64,000 bases of DNA, from NCBI GenBank assembly GCA_021604805.1, contig BQJR01000005.1, positions 62,001-126,000 of the forward strand, written 5' to 3'. The notes under the pieces are model-generated. The model was not told the origin of the DNA. It searched no databases and was given only the letters and a program-made list of their open reading frames with translations. Of this stretch, positions 9,226-18,154 are shown piece after piece. The position numbers were made by a program, and so were the translations under genes. The first letter of the stretch is position 1, and each line of letters starts with the position of its first letter. The stretch is from Planctomycetota bacterium. Its GTDB lineage: Bacteria > Planctomycetota > B15-G4.

Positions 9226-9942
9226 ATGCCCCCCACCCCCCCGCCCTACGACCGCGTCGTCTTCGACTGCGACTCCACGCTGTCCACCATCGAGGGCATC
9301 GAGGAGCTCGCCGCCGGGCGGCCCGAGTTGCGCGACGAGATCGCCGCGCTCACCGACCAAGCGATGTCGGGGGCGATCCCGCTCGAGCAGGTTTATGCGC
9401 GGCGGCTCGAGCTGCTCGCGCCGCGTCGTGTGGAGGTCGCGCAGGTCGGGCGGCTCTACATGGAGACGGCGCTGCCGCACGCGCGCGAGGTCGTCTCCGT
9501 GTTGCATGCGCTCGACAAGGAGGTGCGCGTGGTCTCCGGCGGGCTGATGCTCGCGGTGCAACCCTTCGCGGCCTGGCTCGGGGTGCGCGCCGAACGCGTG
9601 CACGCCGTGCCGATTCGCTTCGACGCCAACGAGCACTACCTCGCCGTGGACGAGACGTGCCCGCTGGCCCGCGCAGGCGGCAAGCGTGAACTCGTCGAGA
9701 GCTGGCCGGGCGCGCGCACCGTGCTCGTGGGCGACGGCATGACCGACGCCGAAGTCGCCCCCGCCGTGGCCGCCTTCGTGTGTTTCGCGGGCGTCGTCGA
9801 GCGCCCGGCGGTGGTCGAGCTGGCGCACGCCGTGGTGCGTCGCCCGGATCTCGCGGCGCTGCTCCCGGCGCTGCTCTCGCAGGACGAACTCGAGCGCCTG
9901 CAGCGCGACCCGCGTCACAGGCCGCTGCTCGCTCACGCCTAG
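9226..9942 (+). CDS. serB: Phosphoserine phosphatase-type HAD hydrolase
   Basis: A 238-residue HAD-superfamily phosphatase. Motif I is FDCDST with nucleophile Asp14 and acid Asp16, motif II is VVSGG with Ser104, motif III is Lys153 (GGKRELV), and motif IV is GDGMTD with Asp170 and Asp174. The glutamate-rich segment after motif I (STIEGIEEL) is typical of SerB, whose substrate is O-phospho-L-serine. The neighbours support this: a class V aminotransferase follows 91 bases downstream and serA is upstream beyond the RHS gene. There is no strong ribosome binding site before the ATG. A related small-molecule phosphatase is possible, but the serine pathway is the simplest reading. Confidence 0.85.
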   Translation: MPPTPPPYDRVVFDCDSTLSTIEGIEELAAGRPELRDEIAALTDQAMSGAIPLEQVYARRLELLAPRRVEVAQVGRLYMETALPHAREVVSVLHALDKEVRVVSGGLMLAVQPFAAWLGVRAERVHAVPIRFDANEHYLAVDETCPLARAGGKRELVESWPGARTVLVGDGMTDAEVAPAVAAFVCFAGVVERPAVVELAHAVVRRPDLAALLPALLSQDELERLQRDPRHRPLLAHA

Positions 9943-10033
9943 CCACAGGGTTAGGATCGCTCACTCGCGCGCCGCGCGGGCCGGCATCACGTCGGCCGCG
10001 AACTGGTGCGACTCATCTCCAGGAAGCCGCCCC

Positions 10034-11170
10034 GTGTCTGCCCCCGCGTCCGACCCCACCGATCTCAAGCTCTTCATCCCCGGCCCCAGCCACGTGCGCA
10101 AGCGCATCCTGGAGGCGCAGGCCAAGCCGATGATCGGGCACCGCAGCCCCTTCATGAAAGAGCTGCTGGCCGACGTGCTGCCCGGCGTGCGCGAAGCCTT
10201 CGGCACCAAGGGCGACGTGGTCGTGCTGAGTTGTTCGTCGACCGCAGCGATGGAAGGCGTGAGCCGCAGCGTCGTCCGCCCCGGCAAGAAAGCGCTGCAC
10301 CTCCCCAACGGCAACTTCTCCACGCTCTGGCGCAAACTGTCGAGCGCCTGCGGCCTCGACGTGGCCGTGGAAGAGAAGCCCTGGGGCGAAGGTTGGGACG
10401 AAGCCTCCGTGTCCGCCGCGCTCGACACGCACGGTGAAGTCGACGCCGTGTTCGTGGCGCATTGCGAAACGAGCACCGGCGCGCTCTCCGACATCGCCGG
10501 CGTGGCGCGCGCCGTGCGCGCCAGGTGCCCGCAAGCGCTCGTGTGTGTCGACGTGACGAGCAGCGCCGCCGGCGCCAAGATCGACTTCGACGCCATCGAC
10601 ATCGACATCGCTGTCGGCGGCGTGCAGAAAGCCTGGGCGTTGCCCGCCGCGCTCGCGCTGGCCGCCGTGTCCCCGCGCGCCAAGGCACGCATGACCGAGG
10701 TGCCGAACCGCGGCTACACGAACGACCTGCTCTCGGCGCTCGCCTACCAAGATGAGAAGGGCATGACGTCGACCACGCCGGCGATCCCCGTGATGCAGGC
10801 GCTGCGCGTGCAACTCGGCGACATCGCCGCGTCGGGGGGCTTCGCAGCGCGCTTCGACAAGCACCTCGAGATGCAGAAACTCGTGCTCGACTGGGCCGCC
10901 GGCCACGGCTTCTCGGTGCTCGCCCACGAGGGCTTCCGCAGCCCCACCGTCACCAGCATCGGCTGCGACGGCCGCTTCACGATGAGCGAGCTGGTGTCCG
11001 GCTACCGCGATGCCGGTTATTTCATCACTGGCGGCTACGGAAAGACGAAAGAGACGCACTGGCGCATCGGCCACATGGGCGACCACACGCCCGACGACGT
11101 CACCGAGCTGCTGCGCCTGACCGACGACATCCTGAAGCGCATCGGCCTGCAAGCCCCGGCCAAGGCCTGA
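10034..11170 (+). CDS. Class V PLP aminotransferase, probable phosphoserine/serine-glyoxylate type
   Basis: 378 residues, fold type I PLP enzyme of class V. The sequence has the entry motif FIPGPSHVRKRIL, the GHRSPFM loop (35-41), ETSTG (145-149), Asp173 that pairs with the pyridine nitrogen, and Schiff-base Lys199 in GGVQKAW. This group includes alanine-glyoxylate and serine-glyoxylate aminotransferases and the alternative phosphoserine aminotransferases used in place of classic SerC. Next to a SerB-type phosphatase and near serA, phosphoserine transamination with glutamate is the likely role. The start is a GTG at 10034 preceded by AGGAAG; it begins 91 bases after the phosphatase stop, so the two are probably cotranscribed. 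Confidence 0.82.
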   Translation: MSAPASDPTDLKLFIPGPSHVRKRILEAQAKPMIGHRSPFMKELLADVLPGVREAFGTKGDVVVLSCSSTAAMEGVSRSVVRPGKKALHLPNGNFSTLWRKLSSACGLDVAVEEKPWGEGWDEASVSAALDTHGEVDAVFVAHCETSTGALSDIAGVARAVRARCPQALVCVDVTSSAAGAKIDFDAIDIDIAVGGVQKAWALPAALALAAVSPRAKARMTEVPNRGYTNDLLSALAYQDEKGMTSTTPAIPVMQALRVQLGDIAASGGFAARFDKHLEMQKLVLDWAAGHGFSVLAHEGFRSPTVTSIGCDGRFTMSELVSGYRDAGYFITGGYGKTKETHWRIGHMGDHTPDDVTELLRLTDDILKRIGLQAPAKA

Positions 11171-11214
11171 ATCCTCGACGCGGCCGCGCGCCGCTCGCCA
11201 CGGAGATCCCGACC

Positions 11215-12207
11215 ATGCTCAAGACCCTCTGCCTGTTCGCACTGTTGCCGCTCGCGGCCTGCACGTCGCCACTCACCGGCGCCGAAATCGACGTCGCCCT
11301 GCAGCACACGCTGGCCTCGGCGCGCAGTCACCACGAAGCCGGGCGCGACGTGGAATCCGCGCACCTGCTCATGGCCGTCACGCGCGTGGACCCCAAGTAC
11401 CCGGGCCTGGCTGATGTCGACGACCAAGTGCCCACGCTCACCGACTGGGAGCACCCCGGCTGGCTCGGCAGCAACAAGCGTCAGCGCGAACGCGTCGACG
11501 CGGGGATCCTGGCGCGCGTGCTCTGGTACATCCCCGACCGCGTGCTCGACGTGCTCGACGTGTTCAGCTTCGACGTGCACATCGGCGTGGGCGCGATGGC
11601 CAACGTGCACGTCACGCGCGCGATCCAGTTCGGCGTGGGCTTCCGCAGCGTGGGCGGCATCGGCTGGCACGACCAGCGCAGCCTCGGCATCCGCACGCAG
11701 GCCGAAGCCGGCTTCAACGTGCTCGCCGCGGGCGCGCAAGGCGTGTCGGCCTTGCAAGCCGGCACCTCCGGTGTGCACGGCGGTTCGTGGGACCTCGCCG
11801 GCCTGCACAGCCCGAACGACGACATCTACCGCGACGACCGCGACTACTGGGCGCTCGGCGCACAAGTGACCGCCGGCGTGGCCGGTGTCGACGTGGACGT
11901 GCACCCGGTCGAGATCTTCGACACGGTGGTGGGCTTCCTCCTGTTCGACCCGCTGCGTGACGACTTCGCCACCACCGAAGGCCTCAGCCTGAGCGACTCG
12001 GACAAGCGCTTCCTGCGCAACGTCGAGCGCGCGGCCGGCAACGAGGACATGCTGCATTCGTACCGGCTCTACAAGGGCTATGGCCCGGAGACGGACGACG
12101 ACGCGACCGAAGACGCCGACGCGCCCGCCGAAGCCGACGCGCCCGCCGAAGACAACGCGCCCGCTGAAGCCGAGACCCCGGCCGAAGCAGGATCCGACGA
12201 CGCCTGA
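11215..12207 (+). CDS. Lipoprotein of unknown function with acidic repeat tail
   Basis: 330 residues. The N-terminus is a lipoprotein signal (MLKTLCLFALLPLAAC, lipobox Cys16). The body has a short helical region with a tetratricopeptide-like look (residues 25-60) and then Gly/Val/Asp-rich strands (HIGVGAMANVHVTRAIQFGVGF, given here only as positions 122-143 in part) that could form a beta-sheet or outer-membrane-associated domain. The last 40 residues are an Ala/Glu/Pro/Asp tail built from DAPAEA-like hexapeptides, which look like a flexible spacer. The ATG follows a GGAG 11 bases upstream. It lies 44 bases after the aminotransferase and may be in the same transcript. I do not recognise the family. 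Confidence 0.75.
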   Translation: MLKTLCLFALLPLAACTSPLTGAEIDVALQHTLASARSHHEAGRDVESAHLLMAVTRVDPKYPGLADVDDQVPTLTDWEHPGWLGSNKRQRERVDAGILARVLWYIPDRVLDVLDVFSFDVHIGVGAMANVHVTRAIQFGVGFRSVGGIGWHDQRSLGIRTQAEAGFNVLAAGAQGVSALQAGTSGVHGGSWDLAGLHSPNDDIYRDDRDYWALGAQVTAGVAGVDVDVHPVEIFDTVVGFLLFDPLRDDFATTEGLSLSDSDKRFLRNVERAAGNEDMLHSYRLYKGYGPETDDDATEDADAPAEADAPAEDNAPAEAETPAEAGSDDA

Positions 12208-12216
12208 GCGTTGTGC

Positions 12217-12256
12217 GCGACGACGCGCGTTGCCCCCCGGGCGCGCGTGTCGTCGC
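12217..12256. terminator. Bidirectional terminator hairpin
   Basis: GCGACGACGCGCG (12217-12229) pairs with CGCGCGTGTCGTCGC (12242-12256) with one small bulge. It sits between the convergent stops of the lipoprotein gene at 12207 and the GTPase gene at 12282, closing the haem operon on one side. Confidence 0.6.
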
Positions 12257-12281
12257 CAAGGGGCGCAGCGCGCGGAGTCGC

Positions 12282-13757
12282 CTAGCCCAGCAGCCCGGCC
12301 GCGTCGGGGAAGCGCTTCTTGAGCGCGGCGCGCAGACACTCGTCGAGCAGCGGGTCGAGCTTCTTGTGCACGGCTTCGCGACGACGCGCTTCGGCGTCCT
12401 CAGCGCTCCCGCGACGCGACACGAGGCCGCCGAGCACGCCCGCGCGTTGCTTCGACGCGTGGCGCACGGCGTGCCACAGGTTGTCGCGCGAGGCGAGCAC
12501 TTCGGCGATGGTCACGCGCCAGGGTGCGAGCTCGGCGGCCGTCTCGCTCATCGCAGCGGTCTGCACCACGCCGCGGCCGCGACCGAACTGGGCCACGGCC
12601 AGGTAGCGCAACAAGCAGCGACGCAAGGCGGCGTCGTGGAACTCGGCCGACCAGCTCACGCAGGGTTTGCCGCGCGCGAAGGCGAACTCGAAACCGCGTG
12701 CGAGGCCCGCGCCACCGAGCGCGCCGAGCACTGCGCCGACCACGGCGCCGCTCCCGAAGGTGAGCCCCTGCGCAACGAGGTCCGCGCCGACGCCCGTGGC
12801 CGCGCCGCTCAACAGGCCACCCCAGATCGCGCCTTGCTTGCGGCCGATCGGGGCTTGGCCGCGCACCAACACGTCGCGCGCTTCATCGTGCAGGCGCGCG
12901 GCGGCGTCGCCGTCGAGCCCGTGCACGTCGATGAGCGTGTCCATGAGCCGTGTCTCGCGCGCTTCCTGGCGTTCGGCCAGACGGTCCATCGCTTCCTGAC
13001 GCGCGCGCGTGCCGGCCACGCTCGAGGGCAAGGCTTCTTCGTCGAGCAGAGTGTCGGCGGTGCAGGCGGCGAGCGCTTGCACTGACTGCGTGAACACGTC
13101 GAGCTGCTTGGCGGACCACGCGCTCGCGAAGCTCTGCATCGCGCTCGCCTTCTCGCCGCTCAGCAGCGGGCCGAGTTGTTCGAGCAGCAGACCCTCTTGC
13201 ACCCAGCAGCGAGTGAAGGCGTCGAGCGGGAGCACCTCGGCCACGAAGTCGTGCTGCTTGGTGGCCTCGCGCCAGCGTTCGAGCAGCGCGTCGGCCGACG
13301 ACGCGGCGCCGGTCTGGTTCAGCAACAACACCACGGGCTTGCCGACCCAGCCGAGCACTTCGAGCTCGGGGTTCACGTAGCCGGCTTCCTCGGGATCTTC
13401 GGTGGCGTTCACGAGGTAGAGCACGAGGTCGGCGTCGCGTTGCAGCGTGCGCAGCGCTTCCTGGCCACACCACAGCGCGCGGTCGGCGAGGCGGTCCCAC
13501 ACCTGGTGCAGGAACCAACCGAGCGGATCGTTCTCGCGGCGCAAACGACGCAGCAGGCGCGCGGTGTCACCGAAGCCGGGCGTGTCCCAGAGTTGCAGGC
13601 GCGCGCCTTCGTGCTCGATGACGGTCCAGGCTTCGCTGAGTTCGGTCACGTGGGCTTGGTCGAACACGGTGCCCACGTCGGCGCGCAGCAGGGTGCGCGC
13701 GAGCGTGGTCTTGCCCACGTTGGTGTGCGAGACGAGTGCGAGCGACACGTTCGTCAT
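12282..13757 (-). CDS. DUF3482-type GTPase, partner of DUF2868 membrane protein
   Basis: 491 residues. A TRAFAC-class GTPase domain is at the N-terminus: SHTNVGKTT at 10-18, WDTPGFGD at 57-64, and LLLNQTG where the NKxD motif is expected. Both the first Gly of the P-loop (Ser10) and the specificity motif deviate, which is usual for this subgroup but weakens the claim of GTP specificity. The C-terminal half contains a glycine-zipper stretch (about 310-355) like those that insert into membranes. The pairing with the gene upstream, overlapping by ATGA, matches the DUF2868-DUF3482 pair seen in many Proteobacteria; its role is unknown. It is the last gene of the haem operon. Confidence 0.82.
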   Translation of the reverse strand: MTNVSLALVSHTNVGKTTLARTLLRADVGTVFDQAHVTELSEAWTVIEHEGARLQLWDTPGFGDTARLLRRLRRENDPLGWFLHQVWDRLADRALWCGQEALRTLQRDADLVLYLVNATEDPEEAGYVNPELEVLGWVGKPVVLLLNQTGAASSADALLERWREATKQHDFVAEVLPLDAFTRCWVQEGLLLEQLGPLLSGEKASAMQSFASAWSAKQLDVFTQSVQALAACTADTLLDEEALPSSVAGTRARQEAMDRLAERQEARETRLMDTLIDVHGLDGDAAARLHDEARDVLVRGQAPIGRKQGAIWGGLLSGAATGVGADLVAQGLTFGSGAVVGAVLGALGGAGLARGFEFAFARGKPCVSWSAEFHDAALRRCLLRYLAVAQFGRGRGVVQTAAMSETAAELAPWRVTIAEVLASRDNLWHAVRHASKQRAGVLGGLVSRRGSAEDAEARRREAVHKKLDPLLDECLRAALKKRFPDAAGLLG

Positions 13758-15253
13758 GAGGCACTCGCAGCGCGACGCGGCGGCCAGAGTGCGGCCTCGA
13801 GTTCAAGCACCACGTCGGCGCGAGGCGGACGCAGCAGGTCCACGTGCACGGCTTGCAACTCGGCTTCGCGCACCACGCGGTCCCAGGCACGACGGCGCTC
13901 TTGCATGCGCTCGTCGATCTCACCCACGCGTTCGCGGAAACGACTGGCGTCGATCACCACGAGCACTTGCTGGTCGGCACTCAACGACGCGCGCGCCTCG
14001 CTGAGCAGTTCGCCGTGCACCTCGACCTCCGGCGACTGTCCGAGCGCGAACACGATCACGCTGCACCAGTCGTGCGCGTCGTCGCCGAGGGGTTCCCAGG
14101 CGTCGCCGTACTCGCTGGCCTCGTTCACACGCACGTCGGCGCGCGATCCGAACAGGTCATGCAACAGTGCCTGCAGCGCCTCGCGACGACGTACGTCGAG
14201 CTGCACGGAGTAAGGCTGCACGTCCACGCGTTGCGCGCGCGCACGCCCGCGCACCAACAAGCGACGGAAGGCGGGGTCCTCGAGGTCGAGCGGGTGCGCC
14301 GCGCGCAAGCGACGCAACTTCCAGACCTCGACCAAGGTGAGCAGCAAGCGCGGGAGCACCACGCCGAGCAGCGCCGTGAGCGCGTAGAGGTGGATCCAGA
14401 TCGCGGCCTCGCCGTCGCTCGGCGCGCGCAACGGCGCCACGGCGGGAACGGTTTCGCCGAGCAAGCGCGCCGCCGGGCCGAGCAGCGTGTCGAGCAGCGT
14501 CTGCACGCGCTCGGCGTCGAGGAAGGTCGACTGCCAGGTGGCCTTGTACTCGGTGAGCAAGCCGCGCAGGTACATACCCGCCACGGCGCCGGTCATCACG
14601 ACCGCAGCCCCGAGGTGGAACAGGTGACGCAAGTGGGCGCCGAGCAGACGCGCGCTGCTGCGTCCCCAACTGCTGGCCCAGAGCGCCACGCCGGCGGCGA
14701 CCACGCGTTGCTCCTCTGCGCGACGCGCCGCCACGCGACCGAAGGCGCGACGCACGAGGCCTTGTGAAAAGCGCGCCAACCAGCCACCGCCGCGCGCCGC
14801 CAAAGTGCTGGCGCCGCTCAAGGCACCGTTCGTGTCGCTGCTCTGCGTCTCGCGCGGACGCCGGATCATCCACCACAGCACGAGCAGGTAGACGACGAGG
14901 TTCCACGCGAAGAGCCCGAGCAGCGGCGCCGAGAGCACGTGCACGTGTTGCAGCGGACCCAGCGCCTGTGTGCTCAGCCCGAGCACGAGCGCGAGCACCA
15001 ACAACACGCGACGCCCGATGGGCGCGAGGTGATCCACAGCGAGCAGGTCGCGCACGCGCGGCACACGTTGTTCGAGCGTGCTCAGCAGCGACTCGGCGCG
15101 CGAGAGCAGCAGCGCTTCTTCGTCGTCGGGGTGCAGCGTGCGAGCGGCCTCGGTGGCGCGCGCGCGCTCGCCGGCGCTCAACAGACGCCCGTCGGGATCG
15201 CCTTCTTCGAAGGCGCGCACGAGCAACACGCTTCGGGCCTCGTGCTCACGCAT
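13754..15253 (-). CDS. DUF2868-family membrane protein
   Basis: 499 residues. Four to five hydrophobic segments are visible (VLLVLALVLGLSTQALGPL, LLGLFAWNLVVYLLVLWW, LFHLGAAVVMTGAVAGMYL, YALTALLGVVLPRLLLTLV), followed by a soluble C-terminal domain with the sequence WCSVIVFALGQSPE and a charged tail. The layout and the tightly coupled GTPase downstream match DUF2868. The start overlaps the end of the protoporphyrinogen-oxidase gene by 8 bases and the stop overlaps the GTPase start by 4, so expression is coupled to haem genes. A membrane receptor or anchor for the GTPase is a fair inference. Confidence 0.78.
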   Translation of the reverse strand: MREHEARSVLLVRAFEEGDPDGRLLSAGERARATEAARTLHPDDEEALLLSRAESLLSTLEQRVPRVRDLLAVDHLAPIGRRVLLVLALVLGLSTQALGPLQHVHVLSAPLLGLFAWNLVVYLLVLWWMIRRPRETQSSDTNGALSGASTLAARGGGWLARFSQGLVRRAFGRVAARRAEEQRVVAAGVALWASSWGRSSARLLGAHLRHLFHLGAAVVMTGAVAGMYLRGLLTEYKATWQSTFLDAERVQTLLDTLLGPAARLLGETVPAVAPLRAPSDGEAAIWIHLYALTALLGVVLPRLLLTLVEVWKLRRLRAAHPLDLEDPAFRRLLVRGRARAQRVDVQPYSVQLDVRRREALQALLHDLFGSRADVRVNEASEYGDAWEPLGDDAHDWCSVIVFALGQSPEVEVHGELLSEARASLSADQQVLVVIDASRFRERVGEIDERMQERRRAWDRVVREAELQAVHVDLLRPPRADVVLELEAALWPPRRAASAS

Positions 15254-16754
15254 CGTGGTCCCCGTGTGCGTGAGACGCAGGGTTCGCGTGATCGGCGGAA
15301 GGAGCCCCAGCGCCTGCCGCGTGCTCGCGAGCGGTCTCGCGCGAGTTCGCGATCAAGGCGTTCACCGAGATGCCGCGGCGGTGGTTGCCGAGGATCGTGA
15401 GCCCTGGGAGTTCGGCCAGCGCGGCGTCGATGGCGTGCTGACGCGCGGGTTGCTCGAGGTCGTAGCGCGGCAGGGCGTTGGGCCAACGCGTGATGAGCGA
15501 CCAGTTCGGCGCGGCACCCGCGCGCGCGTCGAGCAGCTCGCCGACTTCGTGCTGCACGATGTCGAGCAACTCGGCGTCGGGCGCGTCGACCAACTCGGGG
15601 CGTCGCGCGCCGCCCAACAGCGTGCGCAACAACACGTGCTCGTCGCCGCAACGACCGGGCACGATCGAGCTGCTGAAGAGCGTGCCGAGGTGGCGCTTGC
15701 CGAGCGAGGAAGGCACGAGCACTCCGAAACCATCGAGAGGGTGAGCGAGATCGGCGCGCGCCCAGCGATGCGCCACGGAGACGACGTTCTCGGCGCGCAT
15801 CGAGGCCAGTTGCTGGGAAAGGGACGGGGCGATTTGCGCCAGCAGCCGCGCGCCCACCGGCGCCGGGACGGCCAACACCAATTCATCGGCAGTCAGCGCG
15901 TCGGCCTCCAGCTGGATCCGCCAAGCCTTCGCATCGCGCTGCAGGCCCGCAACCGGGGTGTTCAGCCGCAATCGCGCACCGAGCCGCTCAGCCAAAGCCT
16001 CCGGGAGACGCTGCAAGCCGCCGGGCAAGCTGAGCAGGGCCGGCCCCTTCGACGCCGCGTCCGCAGCGCTCGACGAACTCTCGCCGCCCGCCGCGCCTGC
16101 CGCGCTCGCCGCGCTTGCGAGATCCGCGGCGCGGGCCGTCCCCGCAGCTCGGGCCGCGCGCCGTTCGCGCCCGCGGGCACGCAACCCAGCGAACAGGCTG
16201 CCGTGGCGCTCGACCATCTCGACCACGGCCGGGAAACAGGCGCGCGCCGAGAGCAGCTCCGGGTCGCCCGCATAGATGCCCGAGATCGCCGGGTCGACGA
16301 GCCGCTCCACGACTTCGCGCCCCACGCGATGCCGCAGGAAGTCGGCCACGGAACCGTCGAGCGCGCGGTCGCGGGCGCGGAAGGGTTCGCTCAAGGCGCG
16401 CAACTTGCCGCGCCAACTCAGCAGCGGCGAACGCAGGAAGGCGGACGGGTTGCTCGGTAAGGCTCGCGGCCGGCCTGCTGCGTCGAGGACGAAACGCTTG
16501 GCGGCTTCGGCGCGCGAGGGCAAGGGCGCGAGCTGCAACTCGTCGAGCAGAGCGTTGGTCTCGGGCGCGTTGTCTTGCAGCGCTTCGGGGCCGAGCTCCA
16601 CGTGACCATCGGGCGTGGGCGCGGTGCGGATCAGACCACCCGCGACCTCGCGCGCTTCGAGCACGATCAGATCCGCGCCCTCGCCGCGTGCGTGCGCGTA
16701 GGCCAAGCCAGCGATGCCGGCGCCGATCACCACGGTGCGCACGCGCTCGCTCAC
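15246..16754 (-). CDS. hemY: Protoporphyrinogen oxidase (HemY/PPOX type)
   Basis: This FAD enzyme oxidises protoporphyrinogen IX to protoporphyrin IX at the membrane, using oxygen. The N-terminus has the dinucleotide motif VVIGAGIAGLAYA (GxGxxG at 11-16) and the flavin-amine-oxidase continuation LEAREVAGGLIRT; DPAISGIYAGDPELLS is a typical PPOX segment. Translation most likely starts at GTG 16754, which overlaps the hemN stop as GTGA; the open frame continues upstream but without homology. The protein has 502 residues, within the family range, but carries an Ala/Ser/Arg-rich low-complexity insert near residues 195-245. Because hemN is beside it, the protoporphyrin route is more likely than coproporphyrinogen-to-coproporphyrin oxidation. 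Confidence 0.88.
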   Translation of the reverse strand: MSERVRTVVIGAGIAGLAYAHARGEGADLIVLEAREVAGGLIRTAPTPDGHVELGPEALQDNAPETNALLDELQLAPLPSRAEAAKRFVLDAAGRPRALPSNPSAFLRSPLLSWRGKLRALSEPFRARDRALDGSVADFLRHRVGREVVERLVDPAISGIYAGDPELLSARACFPAVVEMVERHGSLFAGLRARGRERRAARAAGTARAADLASAASAAGAAGGESSSSAADAASKGPALLSLPGGLQRLPEALAERLGARLRLNTPVAGLQRDAKAWRIQLEADALTADELVLAVPAPVGARLLAQIAPSLSQQLASMRAENVVSVAHRWARADLAHPLDGFGVLVPSSLGKRHLGTLFSSSIVPGRCGDEHVLLRTLLGGARRPELVDAPDAELLDIVQHEVGELLDARAGAAPNWSLITRWPNALPRYDLEQPARQHAIDAALAELPGLTILGNHRRGISVNALIANSRETAREHAAGAGAPSADHANPASHAHGDHDA

Positions 16755-18154
16755 AGCGTCTTGCTGAAACGCGGGCCCTGATCGCCTTGATCCTGCGCGC
16801 GCTTGGCGAGCGATTCGTCGAACAACATGGCCATGTGACGCAGGAACAGGCGCCCGACCTCGGTGACCTGCAACGCATCGCTGCTCATCGTGCACATGCC
16901 GAGATCGGCGAAGGGCTTGAGCGCCTCCCACTCACTCGCGAAGTGCGCGGCGAGCTGCGTGCGGCCGGTGGCCTGTTCGAGCTCGGGCCAACTGATGCGC
17001 ATCTGGCACATGAGCGAGAGGATCACGGCGCGGCGCAGCTCGTCTTCGGCGCTGCGGTGCAGGCCGCGGATCACGGGCAGGCGGCCCGCGGCGAGCTCGG
17101 CCTCGTAGGTCTTGGTGTCGCGCGCGTTCTGGATGAAGGCGCCGGCGACTTCGCCGATGGAGCTCATGCCCACGCCGAGCATGTCTTCGGCGGCGCGCAC
17201 GGCGTAGCCCATGAAGTTGCGATGCAGGCGACCGTCGCGGAGCGCGTGCATGAGCGAGTCGTCGCGCTTGGCGAAGTGGTCGAGGCCCACCACTTGGTAG
17301 TCGGCGGCGACCAACTTCTGCAGCGCCAGGCCGAACAGGCGCGCGCGCGTGGGCGCGTCGGGCAGGGCGTAGTCTTCGAGCGCTTTCTGCGCGGGCTTCA
17401 ACCACGGAACATGCGCATAACCGAAGACCGCCAAGCGATCCGGGGCGAGCGCGGCCACGGCGTCGAGCGTGGCGGCGAAACCCTGCTCGGTCTGCTCGGG
17501 CAGGCCGTACATCAGATCGATGTTGAGGCCTTCCACGCCGGCCGCGCGGCAATGCGCCACCAAGTCGTGCGTCTCATCGGAGGTCTGTTCGCGACGCACA
17601 GCATGTTGCACGCGCGCATCGAGGTCTTGCACGCCCATGCTCACGCGGTTGAAGCCGAGGTCCACGAGCGCGCTCACTTGTTCCGCCGAGGTCACGTGCG
17701 GGTCGACTTCGACCGAGACCTCGGCGTCGCTGCGGAACGTGAAGTGCTTCGAGATCAGCGCGTGCAGGCGCTGCAAGCGAGGCACACTCAGGAAGGTGGG
17801 CGTGCCGCCGCCCCAGTGCAGCTGCGTGAGTGTGCGACGTGCGCCGAGTTGCGGCGCGAGCAACTCGAGTTCGCGCTCCACGGCGTCGAGGTAACTGTCG
17901 GCGCGGTCGGGGCGGCCGGAGATCTCCACGGTGCAACCGCAGTAGAGGCACAGGCGCGAGCAGAAAGGCAGGTGCACATAGAGCGAAAGCGGTTCGTCGG
18001 GGCGTTGGGCGGCGCGCGCATAGGCGGCCGACGCGTCGCCGGGACCGAAGTCGGCGCTCCACTCAGGCGCGGTCGGATAGCTCGTGTAGCGCGGCCCGGA
18101 GACCGCCAAGCGACTGAGCAAGGCTTCGTCGAGACCGAAGGGCAACTCAGACAC
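16751..18154 (-). CDS. hemN: Oxygen-independent coproporphyrinogen III dehydrogenase
   Basis: A radical-SAM enzyme that decarboxylates two propionates of coproporphyrinogen III to give protoporphyrinogen IX. The cluster motif is CSRLCLYCGC with Cys65, Cys69 and Cys72, plus Cys74 that is characteristic of true HemN rather than HemW. PRYTSYPTAPEW near the N-terminus, HWGGGTPTFL and MGVQDLD are further HemN signatures. At 467 residues it has normal length. The start overlaps hemE by 8 bases and the stop overlaps hemY. Pairing an oxygen-independent step with an oxygen-dependent oxidase suggests a facultative or microaerobic life, or an unlinked HemF elsewhere. Confidence 0.95.
   Translation of the reverse strand: MSELPFGLDEALLSRLAVSGPRYTSYPTAPEWSADFGPGDASAAYARAAQRPDEPLSLYVHLPFCSRLCLYCGCTVEISGRPDRADSYLDAVERELELLAPQLGARRTLTQLHWGGGTPTFLSVPRLQRLHALISKHFTFRSDAEVSVEVDPHVTSAEQVSALVDLGFNRVSMGVQDLDARVQHAVRREQTSDETHDLVAHCRAAGVEGLNIDLMYGLPEQTEQGFAATLDAVAALAPDRLAVFGYAHVPWLKPAQKALEDYALPDAPTRARLFGLALQKLVAADYQVVGLDHFAKRDDSLMHALRDGRLHRNFMGYAVRAAEDMLGVGMSSIGEVAGAFIQNARDTKTYEAELAAGRLPVIRGLHRSAEDELRRAVILSLMCQMRISWPELEQATGRTQLAAHFASEWEALKPFADLGMCTMSSDALQVTEVGRLFLRHMAMLFDESLAKRAQDQGDQGPRFSKTL

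Noticed and set aside
16755-16931. Upstream extension of the protoporphyrinogen oxidase frame
   Set aside because: The FAD motif needs a start near 16754, where a GTG overlaps the hemN stop; the 59 extra codons lie inside hemN.
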